Shown: positions 42,026 to 49,891 of the stretch, piece after piece | Numbering within the stretch: position 1 is the first letter of the stretch | Layout of the letters: each line of letters starts with the position of its first letter | Assembly: GCF_007830335.1 (NCBI RefSeq) | Contig: NZ_VLKU01000017.1 | Span: forward strand, 1-56,702 | Length of the DNA stretch: 56,702 nt | Origin: Paracoccus sulfuroxidans | Lineage (GTDB): Bacteria > Pseudomonadota > Alphaproteobacteria > Rhodobacterales > Rhodobacteraceae | Direction: 5' to 3' | Made by a program: the position numbers and the translations under genes | The notes under the pieces: generated by a model | Databases searched by the model: none | Seen by the model: the letters and a program-made list of their open reading frames with translations, nothing else | Told to the model about the DNA's origin: nothing

Positions 42026-42769
42026 ATGCGCCTTCCCGTCTTTGCTTTCGCCCTTGCCACCCTGGTCGCTCCGGCCGCCATGGCCGATGAGATCACGGTT
42101 TTCGCGGCCGCCAGCCTGAAGACCGCGCTGGATGAGATCGCGACCGAATGGCAAAAAAACCATGACGACACGGTGGTGATCTCTTACGCCTCCAGCTCGA
42201 AACTGGCCAAGCAGATCCAGGAGGGCGCGCCCGCCGATCTGTTCATCTCGGCCTCGCCGGAATGGGTGGATGCGGTCGAGGGGTCGGGCGACATCGACCC
42301 GGCGACGCGCAAGGACCTTCTGGGCAACACGCTGGTGCTGGTCGGCACGGGTAAACCAGCCGAGGCGGCGGTCGATCAGCTTCCGACCCTGCTGGGCGAC
42401 GGCAAGCTGGCCATGGGCATGGTCGATTCGGTTCCCGCCGGTCAATACGGCAAGCAGGCGCTGGAAAAGCTGGGCCTGTGGGGCGCGGTTGAAAGCCATG
42501 TCGCGCAATCCGACAACGTGCGCGCCGCGCTGAAACTGGTCGCGACCGGAGAGGCGCCGCTGGGCATCGTCTATGGCAGCGATGCCGTGGCCGAGCCCGA
42601 GGTGGGCGTCGTCGCCACCTTCCCCGCCGACAGCCATGATCCGATCATCTATCCGGCAGCGGTCACCAAGGTCTCGCAAACGAAACAGGCGAATGCCTTC
42701 CTCGACAGCCTGACGCAGGAACCGGCACGCTCGATCTTTGAAGCGCAGGGCTTTACCGTCCTTCCATGA
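42026..42769 (+). CDS. modA: Molybdate-binding periplasmic protein
   Basis: 247 residues. Signal peptide ending AAMA|DE. The ModA pattern ITVFAAASLKTALDEIATEW, VVISYASSSKLAKQIQEGAPADLFISASPEWVD and VDSVPAGQYGKQALEKLGLW is clear, with SVPAGQYGKQAL holding oxyanion contacts. First gene of the molybdate operon; overlaps modB by 4 bases. Regulation by the adjacent ModE-like protein is inferred from the upstream palindrome. Confidence 0.96.
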   Translation: MRLPVFAFALATLVAPAAMADEITVFAAASLKTALDEIATEWQKNHDDTVVISYASSSKLAKQIQEGAPADLFISASPEWVDAVEGSGDIDPATRKDLLGNTLVLVGTGKPAEAAVDQLPTLLGDGKLAMGMVDSVPAGQYGKQALEKLGLWGAVESHVAQSDNVRAALKLVATGEAPLGIVYGSDAVAEPEVGVVATFPADSHDPIIYPAAVTKVSQTKQANAFLDSLTQEPARSIFEAQGFTVLP

Positions 42770-43464
42770 GCCTGCCGTTTCTTGACTGGCTGGGCCCGCA
42801 GGAATGGCAGGCCATCCGCCTGTCGGTGCAGGTCTCGCTGGTCGCCACGATCCTCAGCCTGCCTTTGGCCATCGCGGTGGCCTGGTTGCTGGCGCGCAGA
42901 AACTTCCCCGGTCACGGGCTGGTCAGCGGTCTGGTTCACCTGCCGCTGATCCTGCCGCCGGTGGTGACGGGCTATCTGTTGCTGATCACCTTCGGCACCA
43001 AGGGCCCGGTCGGGCGGCTGCTGGAGCCCTTCGGCATCATCTTCGCCTTTCGCTGGACCGGGGCGGCCCTGGCCGCCGCGATCATGTCCTTTCCGCTGAC
43101 CGTGCGGGCGATCCGGCTGGGGTTCGAGGCGGTCGATCCAAAGCTGGAACAGGCGGCGGCCACGCTGGGCGCGCCGCGCATCTGGATTTTCCTGACCGTG
43201 ACGCTGCCGCTGATCTTCCCGGCGATCCTGGCCGGGGCCACGCTGGGATTTGCCAAGGCGATGGGCGAATTCGGCGCGACGATCACTTTCGTGTCGAACA
43301 TTCCGGGCAAGACGCAGACCCTGCCTTCGGCCATCTACGCGCTGCTGGAACAGCCCGGCGGTGAGGGTCCGGCGATGCGGCTGGTGCTGGTCTCGATCGT
43401 CGTGGCGCTGAGCGCGGTCATCGGCTCGGAATATCTGGCCCGCAGGATGGCGGCGCGCAGATGA
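42766..43464 (+). CDS. modB: Molybdate ABC transporter permease
   Basis: 232 residues with about five to six membrane segments. The permease family words are AIRLSVQVSLVATILSLPLAIAVAWLLARRNFPG, HLPLILPPVVTGYLLL and the EAA loop TLGAPRIWIFLTVTLPLIFPAILAGATLGFAKAMGEFGATI. Overlaps modA and modC (ATGA at both ends). All expected segments present. Confidence 0.96.
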   Translation: MSLPFLDWLGPQEWQAIRLSVQVSLVATILSLPLAIAVAWLLARRNFPGHGLVSGLVHLPLILPPVVTGYLLLITFGTKGPVGRLLEPFGIIFAFRWTGAALAAAIMSFPLTVRAIRLGFEAVDPKLEQAAATLGAPRIWIFLTVTLPLIFPAILAGATLGFAKAMGEFGATITFVSNIPGKTQTLPSAIYALLEQPGGEGPAMRLVLVSIVVALSAVIGSEYLARRMAARR

Positions 43465-44513
43465 GCCTCTCTGTCGATATCCGGCATCAGTTTCCGGGAC
43501 TTGACCTCAACGTCGCCTTTGAGGCGCCGACCGGCGTCACCGCGCTGTTCGGGCCCTCGGGCTGCGGCAAAAGCACGACCGTGAACGCGATTGCCGGGCT
43601 GATGCGGCCCGACAGCGGCAGGATCGTGCTGGACGGTCGGGCGCTTTACGACTCGGACCGGCGCATCGACCTGCCGCCGCAGGCGCGCCGCATCGGCTGC
43701 GTCTTTCAGGATGCGCGGCTGTTTCCGCATATGACCGTCGCCGCGAACCTGCGCTATCCGGCCCGGTTCCGCAAAGGTGCCGCGCGCGATTTCGACCGCA
43801 TCGTCGAGATGCTGGCGCTTGGCCCGCTGCTGAACCGCCGCCCCTCGACGCTGTCCGGGGGGGAGCGTCAGCGCACCGCCATCGGCCGCGCGCTGCTGTC
43901 CGACCCACAGCTTCTGATCATGGATGAGCCGCTGGCCGCGCTGGACGACGCCCGCAAGGAAGAGATCATGCCCTGGCTGGAGCGGCTGCGCGATGAGGTG
44001 CAACTGCCGATCCTTTATGTCAGCCACAGCGTCGCCGAGGTGCTGCGGCTGGCGACGACCGTGGTGCTGATGCAGAAGGGCCGGGTCGCGCATTCGGGCC
44101 CGCTGACCCAGATTCTGGCCGATCCGGAACTGGCCCCGCAGCTTGGCGCGCGCGAGGCGGGCGCGCTGATCACCGGCACCGTCGAGGCGCGCGAGGCCGA
44201 TGGCATGGTCCGCGTCGCGACCTCGGCCGGGCCGCTTCTACTGGCCGATCTGGACGCGCAGCCGGGCCAGATGCTGCGTCTGCGGATTCTCGCTCATGAG
44301 ATCATCCTGTCGCGAGAGGCCCCCGTCGGGCTCTCGGCGCTGAACGTTCTTCCGGCCACCGTGACCGCGGTTTCAGACGGTCTGGTGCAGCTAAAACTGG
44401 GCGATCAGAAGGCTTTGGCGCAGGTCACGCCCCGCTCGGTCGAGGTGCTGGGGCTGACCCCGGGCACCCCCTGTTTCGCCGTCATCAAGTCGGTCGCGAT
44501 GGCGCGCAGCTAG
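43461..44513 (+). CDS. modC: Molybdate ABC transporter ATPase
   Basis: 350 residues. Walker A GPSGCGKSTTVNAI, ABC signature LSGGERQRTAIGRALLSD, Walker B LLIMDEPLAALDDARKEE, and H-loop YVSHSVAEV are all intact. The C-terminal part, about residues 290-350, is the TOBE (Mop-like) molybdate-binding domain: LSALNVLPATVTAVSDGLVQLKLGDQKALAQVTPRSVEVLGL. Last gene of the mod operon. Confidence 0.96.
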   Translation: MSLSVDIRHQFPGLDLNVAFEAPTGVTALFGPSGCGKSTTVNAIAGLMRPDSGRIVLDGRALYDSDRRIDLPPQARRIGCVFQDARLFPHMTVAANLRYPARFRKGAARDFDRIVEMLALGPLLNRRPSTLSGGERQRTAIGRALLSDPQLLIMDEPLAALDDARKEEIMPWLERLRDEVQLPILYVSHSVAEVLRLATTVVLMQKGRVAHSGPLTQILADPELAPQLGAREAGALITGTVEAREADGMVRVATSAGPLLLADLDAQPGQMLRLRILAHEIILSREAPVGLSALNVLPATVTAVSDGLVQLKLGDQKALAQVTPRSVEVLGLTPGTPCFAVIKSVAMARS

Positions 44514-44585
44514 ATCCTTCCCGCCTTTGTCATTTGCTCCGGCCCGCGTTTTCCGTATTCTGGCCGGAAAAAACATGAGGGCAGT

Positions 44586-45164
44586 ATGAACAGGTTTCTC
44601 AAGCTTGCCATTGTGGGGCTGGTCGCCTCATGTGGGGGCGGGGGCAATTACAAGGCGCCGCGCAATCTGGAAAACGCCTGTGCCATCGTGGCCGAGCGGC
44701 CCGCCTATCTGCGCGCAATGAGAGATGCCGAACGCCGCTGGGGCGTGCCGATCCATGTGCAGATGGCGACGATCCATCAGGAATCGAAATTCATCGGCGA
44801 TGCCCGCACCCCGCATCAATATGCCTTGGGGATCATCCCGATTGGCCGTCAAAGCTCGGCCTATGGCTATAGCCAGGCGCTGGACGGGACCTGGGACGAA
44901 TACCGCCAGTCGACCGGCAACCGCCGCGCGCGGCGCGACAATATCCGCGACGCGACCGATTTTATGGGCTGGTACATGAACGGCACCACGCAGCGGCTGG
45001 GCGTGTCCAAGCTGGACGCGGGGTCGCAATATCTGGCCTATCACGAGGGCCGGGGCGGCTTTTCGCGCGGCTCGCACAACTCGAAACCCTGGCTGATGAC
45101 CGTGGCCGGGCGGGTCAATGCGCGCTCGCAGCTTTATCAGATGCAGCTGGCAAGCTGCCGCTAG
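44586..45164 (+). CDS. Lipoprotein with lytic transglycosylase-like domain
   Basis: 192 residues. Lipobox LVASC at about residues 12-16, giving a Gly-rich mature start (GGGGNY). The domain has ERRWGVPIHVQMATIHQESKFIGDARTP with the catalytic-type Glu in HQESKF, SSAYGYSQALDGTWDEYRQSTG, and YLAYHEGRGGFSRG, the pattern of SLT/goose-type lysozymes. Predicted outer-membrane murein hydrolase. Convergent with lolA across a strong terminator. Confidence 0.8.
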   Translation: MNRFLKLAIVGLVASCGGGGNYKAPRNLENACAIVAERPAYLRAMRDAERRWGVPIHVQMATIHQESKFIGDARTPHQYALGIIPIGRQSSAYGYSQALDGTWDEYRQSTGNRRARRDNIRDATDFMGWYMNGTTQRLGVSKLDAGSQYLAYHEGRGGFSRGSHNSKPWLMTVAGRVNARSQLYQMQLASCR

Positions 45165-45181
45165 ACATCGGCACAGTTCAG

Positions 45182-45218
45182 AAAAAGGCAGCGCCAGCGA
45201 AAGCGGCGCTGCCTTTTT
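45182..45218. terminator. Bidirectional terminator between transglycosylase-like gene and lolA
   Basis: Stem GGCAGCGCC (45187-45195) with GGCGCTGCC (45205-45213), loop of nine bases that can itself pair GC-GAAA-GC, preceded by five As and followed by five Ts. It serves both convergent genes. Confidence 0.9.
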
Positions 45219-45237
45219 CCTTGCCCCTTCGCGCGGC

Positions 45238-45834
45238 CTAGCGACGGCGGGCGATCTCATTCTCGATGGCGAAGCGCGAGGGCGGAATGCTGACGCCGGT
45301 CTGCATGTCGCCCAGAATGACGGTCGTGCGAGAGCCGGTGTCATCCGTCACCACCCATTGGCGCAGCTGCGTCGGGTTGGCGGTGAAGACCATCTGGATA
45401 TTGCCATATTCCGGGTGCTGCGGGTCCTGCGCCGTCACGATGGTGGCGTTGTTTTTCTCGGTATAGCCGGTGACCATCCGCGCCTGCGACAGGTTCACGT
45501 TCGGCGCAAGAATGATCGACAGCGGCGTGCGAGACAGCGGATATTGCTGCGGGCCGCCTGAGGATTTCTTGTCGAAGACCGCGACCTGCCCGGCCGAGGC
45601 CAGAACCAGCGTGTTGTCCCCCTTATACTCGAACCGGACACGGTTCGGGCGGTGGATGAACACGGTCCCGGTGGAAATGCTGCCATCGGCATTCACCTGA
45701 GAGAAATCGGCCTGCGCGGTCTGGATACCGTTCAGATAGCGCGAAATCTCGTTCAGCGGGATTTTCTCGGCCAGTGCCGGGAAAGCCATGGCGAGGGCGA
45801 GGACGGGTGCAAGGGCAAGCGATCTGAGTTTCAT
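45238..45834 (-). CDS. lolA: Outer-membrane lipoprotein carrier protein LolA
   Basis: 198 residues. Periplasmic chaperone moving lipoproteins from LolCDE to the outer membrane. Signal peptide ends MAFPALA|EK. The typical start IPLNEISRYLNGIQTAQADFSQVNADGSISTGTVFIHRPNRVRFEY, then WVVTDDTGSRTTVILGDMQ, match LolA. In many relatives lolA sits near ftsK; here ftsK lies about 4 kb downstream in the other orientation. Confidence 0.92.
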   Translation of the reverse strand: MKLRSLALAPVLALAMAFPALAEKIPLNEISRYLNGIQTAQADFSQVNADGSISTGTVFIHRPNRVRFEYKGDNTLVLASAGQVAVFDKKSSGGPQQYPLSRTPLSIILAPNVNLSQARMVTGYTEKNNATIVTAQDPQHPEYGNIQMVFTANPTQLRQWVVTDDTGSRTTVILGDMQTGVSIPPSRFAIENEIARRR

Positions 45835-45927
45835 GATCCGGATGATACTGTGTGTTCAGCGACTTGCACATCACGTTACCCGGATGTGCAAAGCCTCAAC
45901 GCTCGCGCCCGCGTGACTGTTCCGGCG

Positions 45928-47154
45928 CTATAGCCGCTGGCCTGTTAACAATTTAGGCATCGGCTGCAACCGAAGGCCCGCCGCCTGCCGCATGAAGCCC
46001 CGGCGCAGGGGCGGCACGGCGTCGACAAGCCCCATTCCGACCTCGCGCGCCAGCTTCAGAAACGGGTTCCGGTTCGAGAAAAGCGCGTTCACCCGGTCCA
46101 TGCCATAGGCCAGCGCCGTGGCATCGGGCTTGCGCCACGCCTCGTAGCGGGCCAGCACGTCCGCCGCGCCGATATCCTCGCCCCGGCGACGGGCGGCCAC
46201 CAGCACCTCGGCCAGCGCGGCCACATCGCGCAGGCCCAGGTTCAGCCCCTGCCCCGCAATCGGATGGACGCCATGCGCGGCGTCACCGATCAGCGCGACA
46301 CGCGGCGCGACATAGCGATCCGCGAGTGTCAGGCCTAGCGGATAGGAAAAGCGCGGGCCGGTCAGCCGGATCTCGCCCAGAAAATCGCCAAAGCGCGGAC
46401 GCAGCACGCGCATGAAGGCACCGTCATCCAGTTCCATGATCGCGCGGGCATTGGTTTCATCCTCGGACCAGACGATCGAGCTGCGGTTGCCCGGCGGCAG
46501 CGGCAGGATCGCCAACGGGCCGGTGGGCATGAAATACTGATGCGCGGTGCCCTGATGGGGCAATTCGTGATCGACCGCCGCGACCAGCGCGATCTGGCCA
46601 TAGCTGTGCCCGGTGCGGCCAATGCCCGCGCGCGTGGCCGTGCCCGACTGGCGACCATCCGCGCCGATCAGCACCGCGCCGGTCAGTTCGCGACCATCCG
46701 ACAGCCCGACCCGCACCCGCGCGCCCTCGATCTCCTGACAAATCACCGAGACGCCTGGCACATGGGTCACCCGGCCCTGCATCGCCTGGATCAGCGCGCG
46801 GTAAAGGAAGCGGTCCTCCAGCATATAACCCAGACGGCCTTCCTCCAGCTCGGCCGCGTCGAAATGCAGCCCGAAGGGGCCCGCGCCATCGCCGGGCTCG
46901 CCCTGCGTCGCCTCGACCTTCAGGATCGGCTGGGAATTGGCCGAGAGCCCCGGCCACAGCCCCAAAGCGGCCAGCAGCCGCTGCGAGGCCAGCGCCAGCG
47001 CATAGGCGCGCCCGTCGAAATCATCCGCGGCCCGCGCCGTAACGGGGCGCGCGTCAACGACCGCCACCGAAAGCCCGGCATCCACCAGCGCCAGGGCCAG
47101 CGCGGGGCCGTTCAGCCCGCCGCCTGCGATCACCACATCGAAGTTCTGTTCCAT
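45928..47154 (-). CDS. UbiH/UbiF-family FAD monooxygenase
   Basis: 408 residues. Aromatic-ring hydroxylase in ubiquinone biosynthesis. The FAD motif is FDVVIAGGGLNGPALALALVDAGLSV, GADGRQSGTATRAG is the DG motif, and GDAAHGVHPIAGQGLNLGLRDV is the second FAD motif. Which ring position it hydroxylates cannot be told (UbiH, UbiF or UbiL). Start 47154 fits the family; upstream codons would be an antisense extension. Divergent from the amidase. Confidence 0.88.
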   Translation of the reverse strand: MEQNFDVVIAGGGLNGPALALALVDAGLSVAVVDARPVTARAADDFDGRAYALALASQRLLAALGLWPGLSANSQPILKVEATQGEPGDGAGPFGLHFDAAELEEGRLGYMLEDRFLYRALIQAMQGRVTHVPGVSVICQEIEGARVRVGLSDGRELTGAVLIGADGRQSGTATRAGIGRTGHSYGQIALVAAVDHELPHQGTAHQYFMPTGPLAILPLPPGNRSSIVWSEDETNARAIMELDDGAFMRVLRPRFGDFLGEIRLTGPRFSYPLGLTLADRYVAPRVALIGDAAHGVHPIAGQGLNLGLRDVAALAEVLVAARRRGEDIGAADVLARYEAWRKPDATALAYGMDRVNALFSNRNPFLKLAREVGMGLVDAVPPLRRGFMRQAAGLRLQPMPKLLTGQRL

Positions 47155-47251
47155 GCGCGCACTATGCCGCCCACAGCGGCAATGTCCATGCGGCATTGCA
47201 GGCGGAACGGCGCGGGTTTACGCTTTCCGCATCATTTGCAGGGGGGACGGC

Positions 47252-48586
47252 ATGGACTGGCTGAAGGCGTCGGCGGCAGAGCAGGGGCGGGCGTTTCTGG
47301 CGGGGCTGCTGAGCCCGGTCGAACAGGTAGAGGCTTATCTGGATGCGATCCATCGCCACCGCTATGGCCAGCAGATCTATGCGCGCCTGACCCCCACCCG
47401 TGCGCGGGCCGAGGCCATCGCCGCCCATGACCGCGCCAAGGCCGGGCTGCGGCGCGGGCTTCTGGACGGCGTCGCGCTGAGCTGGAAGGACAATGTCGAC
47501 AGCGCAGGCATCGCGACCGAGGCGGGCTCGGCCCTGTTGGCCAAGCGGACGCCTGCGCAGGACGCCAGATCGCTGGCCAATGCGACCATGCTGGGGTCGG
47601 TCTGCCTTGGCAAAACCCATATGACGGAACTGGCCTTCTCGGGCCTTGGGCTGAACCCGGTCACGGCCACGCCGCCGAATGCCTATGATCCGGGGCTTGC
47701 GCCCGGCGGCTCATCTTCGGGGGCGGCGGTGTCGGTGGCGCTTGGGCTGGCGGCGGCGGCGATCGGATCGGACACCGGCGGCTCGATCCGGCTGCCTGCG
47801 GCCTGGAACGGCGTGGTCGGCTTCAAGCCGACGCATGGCGCGGTCTCCTCGGACGGCGTGGTGCCGCTTTGCGCCAGCTTCGACGTCCTGGGGCCGATTG
47901 CCCGCACGGTCGAGGATTGCGCCGAAATCTTTGCCATCCTGCGCGGAGAGGCCGCCGTCGACCTGACCGGGGCCGAGACGCGCGGATTGCGGCTTCTGGT
48001 GCTGGAGGGCGTGCCCTTCGATCAGGCCCGCGAAGGCCCCGTCACCGCGTTTGAAGATGCCGTGCGTCGCCTGTCGCAGGCAGGCGCACGCATCACCCAC
48101 GGCAACCCGCCCAGCGTCGCCAAGGCCATGGCGCTGGCCACGACCCTGTTCGCCCCCGAGGCCTATGCCACATGGCGCGAGCAGATCGAGGACGCGCCCG
48201 AGCTGATGTATCCGCCGATCCTGCAACGCTTCCGGGGTGGCAAGGATGTGCTGGCGACCGATTTCATCGCCGGCTGGCAAGAAATGCGCCGCCTGCGCGC
48301 GGAATGGGCCCACGCGGTTGCGGGCTTTGACGCGGTGATCCTGCCGACCTCGCCCATCCCGCCGCCCGATGCCGCGCGGCTTCTGGCCGAGCCGGACTAT
48401 TTCACCTCTGAGAACCTGCTGGCGCTGCGCAACACCCGCATCGGCAACATGCTGGGCCTGCCCGGAATTTCGCTTCCGACCGGGCAACCGGCCTGCGGGC
48501 TGATGCTGATGGGGCCTGCCGGACAGGATCGCGCGCTGCTGCGCACCGCCGCCGCCGTCGAGGCGGCGCTGGCCGCCGCCGCGTGA
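47252..48586 (+). CDS. Amidase signature-family enzyme
   Basis: 444 residues. Ser-Ser-Lys triad words: LSWKDN with Lys79, PGGSSSGAAVSVALGL, and GSDTGGSIRLPAAWNGVVGFKPTHG. This is the amidase family that also contains GatA, but it stands alone rather than in a gatCAB operon, so a catabolic amidase is more likely. Start at 47252 with GGGGGGACGG upstream. Length is normal. Confidence 0.9.
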   Translation: MDWLKASAAEQGRAFLAGLLSPVEQVEAYLDAIHRHRYGQQIYARLTPTRARAEAIAAHDRAKAGLRRGLLDGVALSWKDNVDSAGIATEAGSALLAKRTPAQDARSLANATMLGSVCLGKTHMTELAFSGLGLNPVTATPPNAYDPGLAPGGSSSGAAVSVALGLAAAAIGSDTGGSIRLPAAWNGVVGFKPTHGAVSSDGVVPLCASFDVLGPIARTVEDCAEIFAILRGEAAVDLTGAETRGLRLLVLEGVPFDQAREGPVTAFEDAVRRLSQAGARITHGNPPSVAKAMALATTLFAPEAYATWREQIEDAPELMYPPILQRFRGGKDVLATDFIAGWQEMRRLRAEWAHAVAGFDAVILPTSPIPPPDAARLLAEPDYFTSENLLALRNTRIGNMLGLPGISLPTGQPACGLMLMGPAGQDRALLRTAAAVEAALAAAA

Positions 48587-48694
48587 TATGGCCTTGTTTC
48601 TGGGGCATTTGGCCGCCGAAAGTCTGGACGAAACGGGCCATTGCCGGTAACCTTGGGCCAAACGGGGCGCAACGACCCCGACTGAGAGGCAGAC
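48587..48694. other. Intergenic gap before the aminotransferase
   Basis: 108 bp. TTTCTGGGGCATTTGGCC here resembles, loosely, the GGGGTATTTGGGC end of the intergenic repeat at 1842-1880, with a following GAAAG. GGGCCATTGCCGG and TTGGGCCAAACGG form weak inverted words. No promoter can be named with confidence. Confidence 0.3.
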
Positions 48695-49891
48695 ATGGCT
48701 AGTCCCGAGCGGTTTTCGAACCTCCCGGAATACGCGTTTCCGCGTTTGCGGAAGCTTTTGAACGGGATTCCGCCGGGCGCGGACCCCGTCGTCATGACCA
48801 TCGGAGAGCCGCGGCACAGCCTGCCGGATTTCGTCGCTCCGATCATGGCGGAACATATCGGCGAATTCGGGAAGTATCCGCCGAACGAAGGCACGCCGGA
48901 GCTGCTGGCGGCAATCTCGGGCTGGCTGAAACGCCGCCACGGGCTGGAGGTCGAGCCTGCGCGCATCACCACGCTGAACGGCACGCGTGAGGGGCTCTTC
49001 AACACCGCCCTTGCACTCGCGCCCGAGGAAAAGGCCGGGCAGCGCCCCGCCATCCTGATCCCGAACCCGTTCTATCAGGTCTATGCCGTCGCCGCCGCCG
49101 CCGTCTCGGCCGAGACGGTCTTCGTCAATGCGACCGCCGAAAGCGGCCATCTGCCCGATTTCGCCTCGCTGGACCCGGCACTTCTGGACCGCACGGCCAT
49201 CGCCTATCTGTGCTCGCCCGCGAACCCGCAGGGCGCGGTCGCCGGTGAGGATTATCTGGAACAGCTGATCCAGCTGGCCGAGCGGCATGATTTCCTGATC
49301 TTCGCCGATGAATGCTACTCCGAGATCTGGCGCGATGCCCCGCCGCCCGGTGCGCTGGCCGTCGCCACCCGCATGGGGCTGGCCGACCGGGTGCTGATGT
49401 TCAATTCGCTCTCGAAACGGTCGAACCTGCCGGGCCTCCGCTCGGGATTTGCGGCGGGCGGTGCGGAACAGATCGCGAAGCTGCGCATCCTGCGCAGCTA
49501 TTCCGGCGCACCCCTGCCCCTGCCGATCCAGCGCGTCAGCGCCGCCGCCTGGAATGACGAAGATCACGCGGTCGAAAACCGCGCCCTTTATCACCAGAAA
49601 TACGCCATCGCCGACCGCATCCTTGGCAATACGCCGGGCTATCAGTCGCCCGAAGGCGGGTTCTTCCTGTGGCTGCCCGTCCCCGCAGAGATCGGCGACG
49701 GCGAGGCGGCGGTGAAGAAGCTCTGGTCCGAGGCGGGCATTCAGGTGCTGCCGGGCGCGTATCTCTCGCGCGACACCGCCGAGGGGAACCCCGGCAAGAA
49801 TTACATCCGGGTGGCGCTGGTCGCGTCGGCCGAAGAAACCGAGGCGGCGCTGACCCGCCTGAAGAACTGTTTGTACGAGGGGGTTAGTTGA
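48695..49891 (+). CDS. Class I/II pyridoxal-phosphate aminotransferase
   Basis: 398 residues. PLP Lys in NSLSKRSNLPGLRSGF. Asn/Asp/Tyr words: NGTREGLFNTALAL, CSPANPQGAVAGEDYL, IFADECYSEIW. It resembles N-succinyldiaminopimelate aminotransferase (DapC) types, and its placement directly before ftsK occurs in Rhodobacteraceae. The substrate is inference. The stop shares an A with the ftsK ATG. Confidence 0.85.
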   Translation: MASPERFSNLPEYAFPRLRKLLNGIPPGADPVVMTIGEPRHSLPDFVAPIMAEHIGEFGKYPPNEGTPELLAAISGWLKRRHGLEVEPARITTLNGTREGLFNTALALAPEEKAGQRPAILIPNPFYQVYAVAAAAVSAETVFVNATAESGHLPDFASLDPALLDRTAIAYLCSPANPQGAVAGEDYLEQLIQLAERHDFLIFADECYSEIWRDAPPPGALAVATRMGLADRVLMFNSLSKRSNLPGLRSGFAAGGAEQIAKLRILRSYSGAPLPLPIQRVSAAAWNDEDHAVENRALYHQKYAIADRILGNTPGYQSPEGGFFLWLPVPAEIGDGEAAVKKLWSEAGIQVLPGAYLSRDTAEGNPGKNYIRVALVASAEETEAALTRLKNCLYEGVS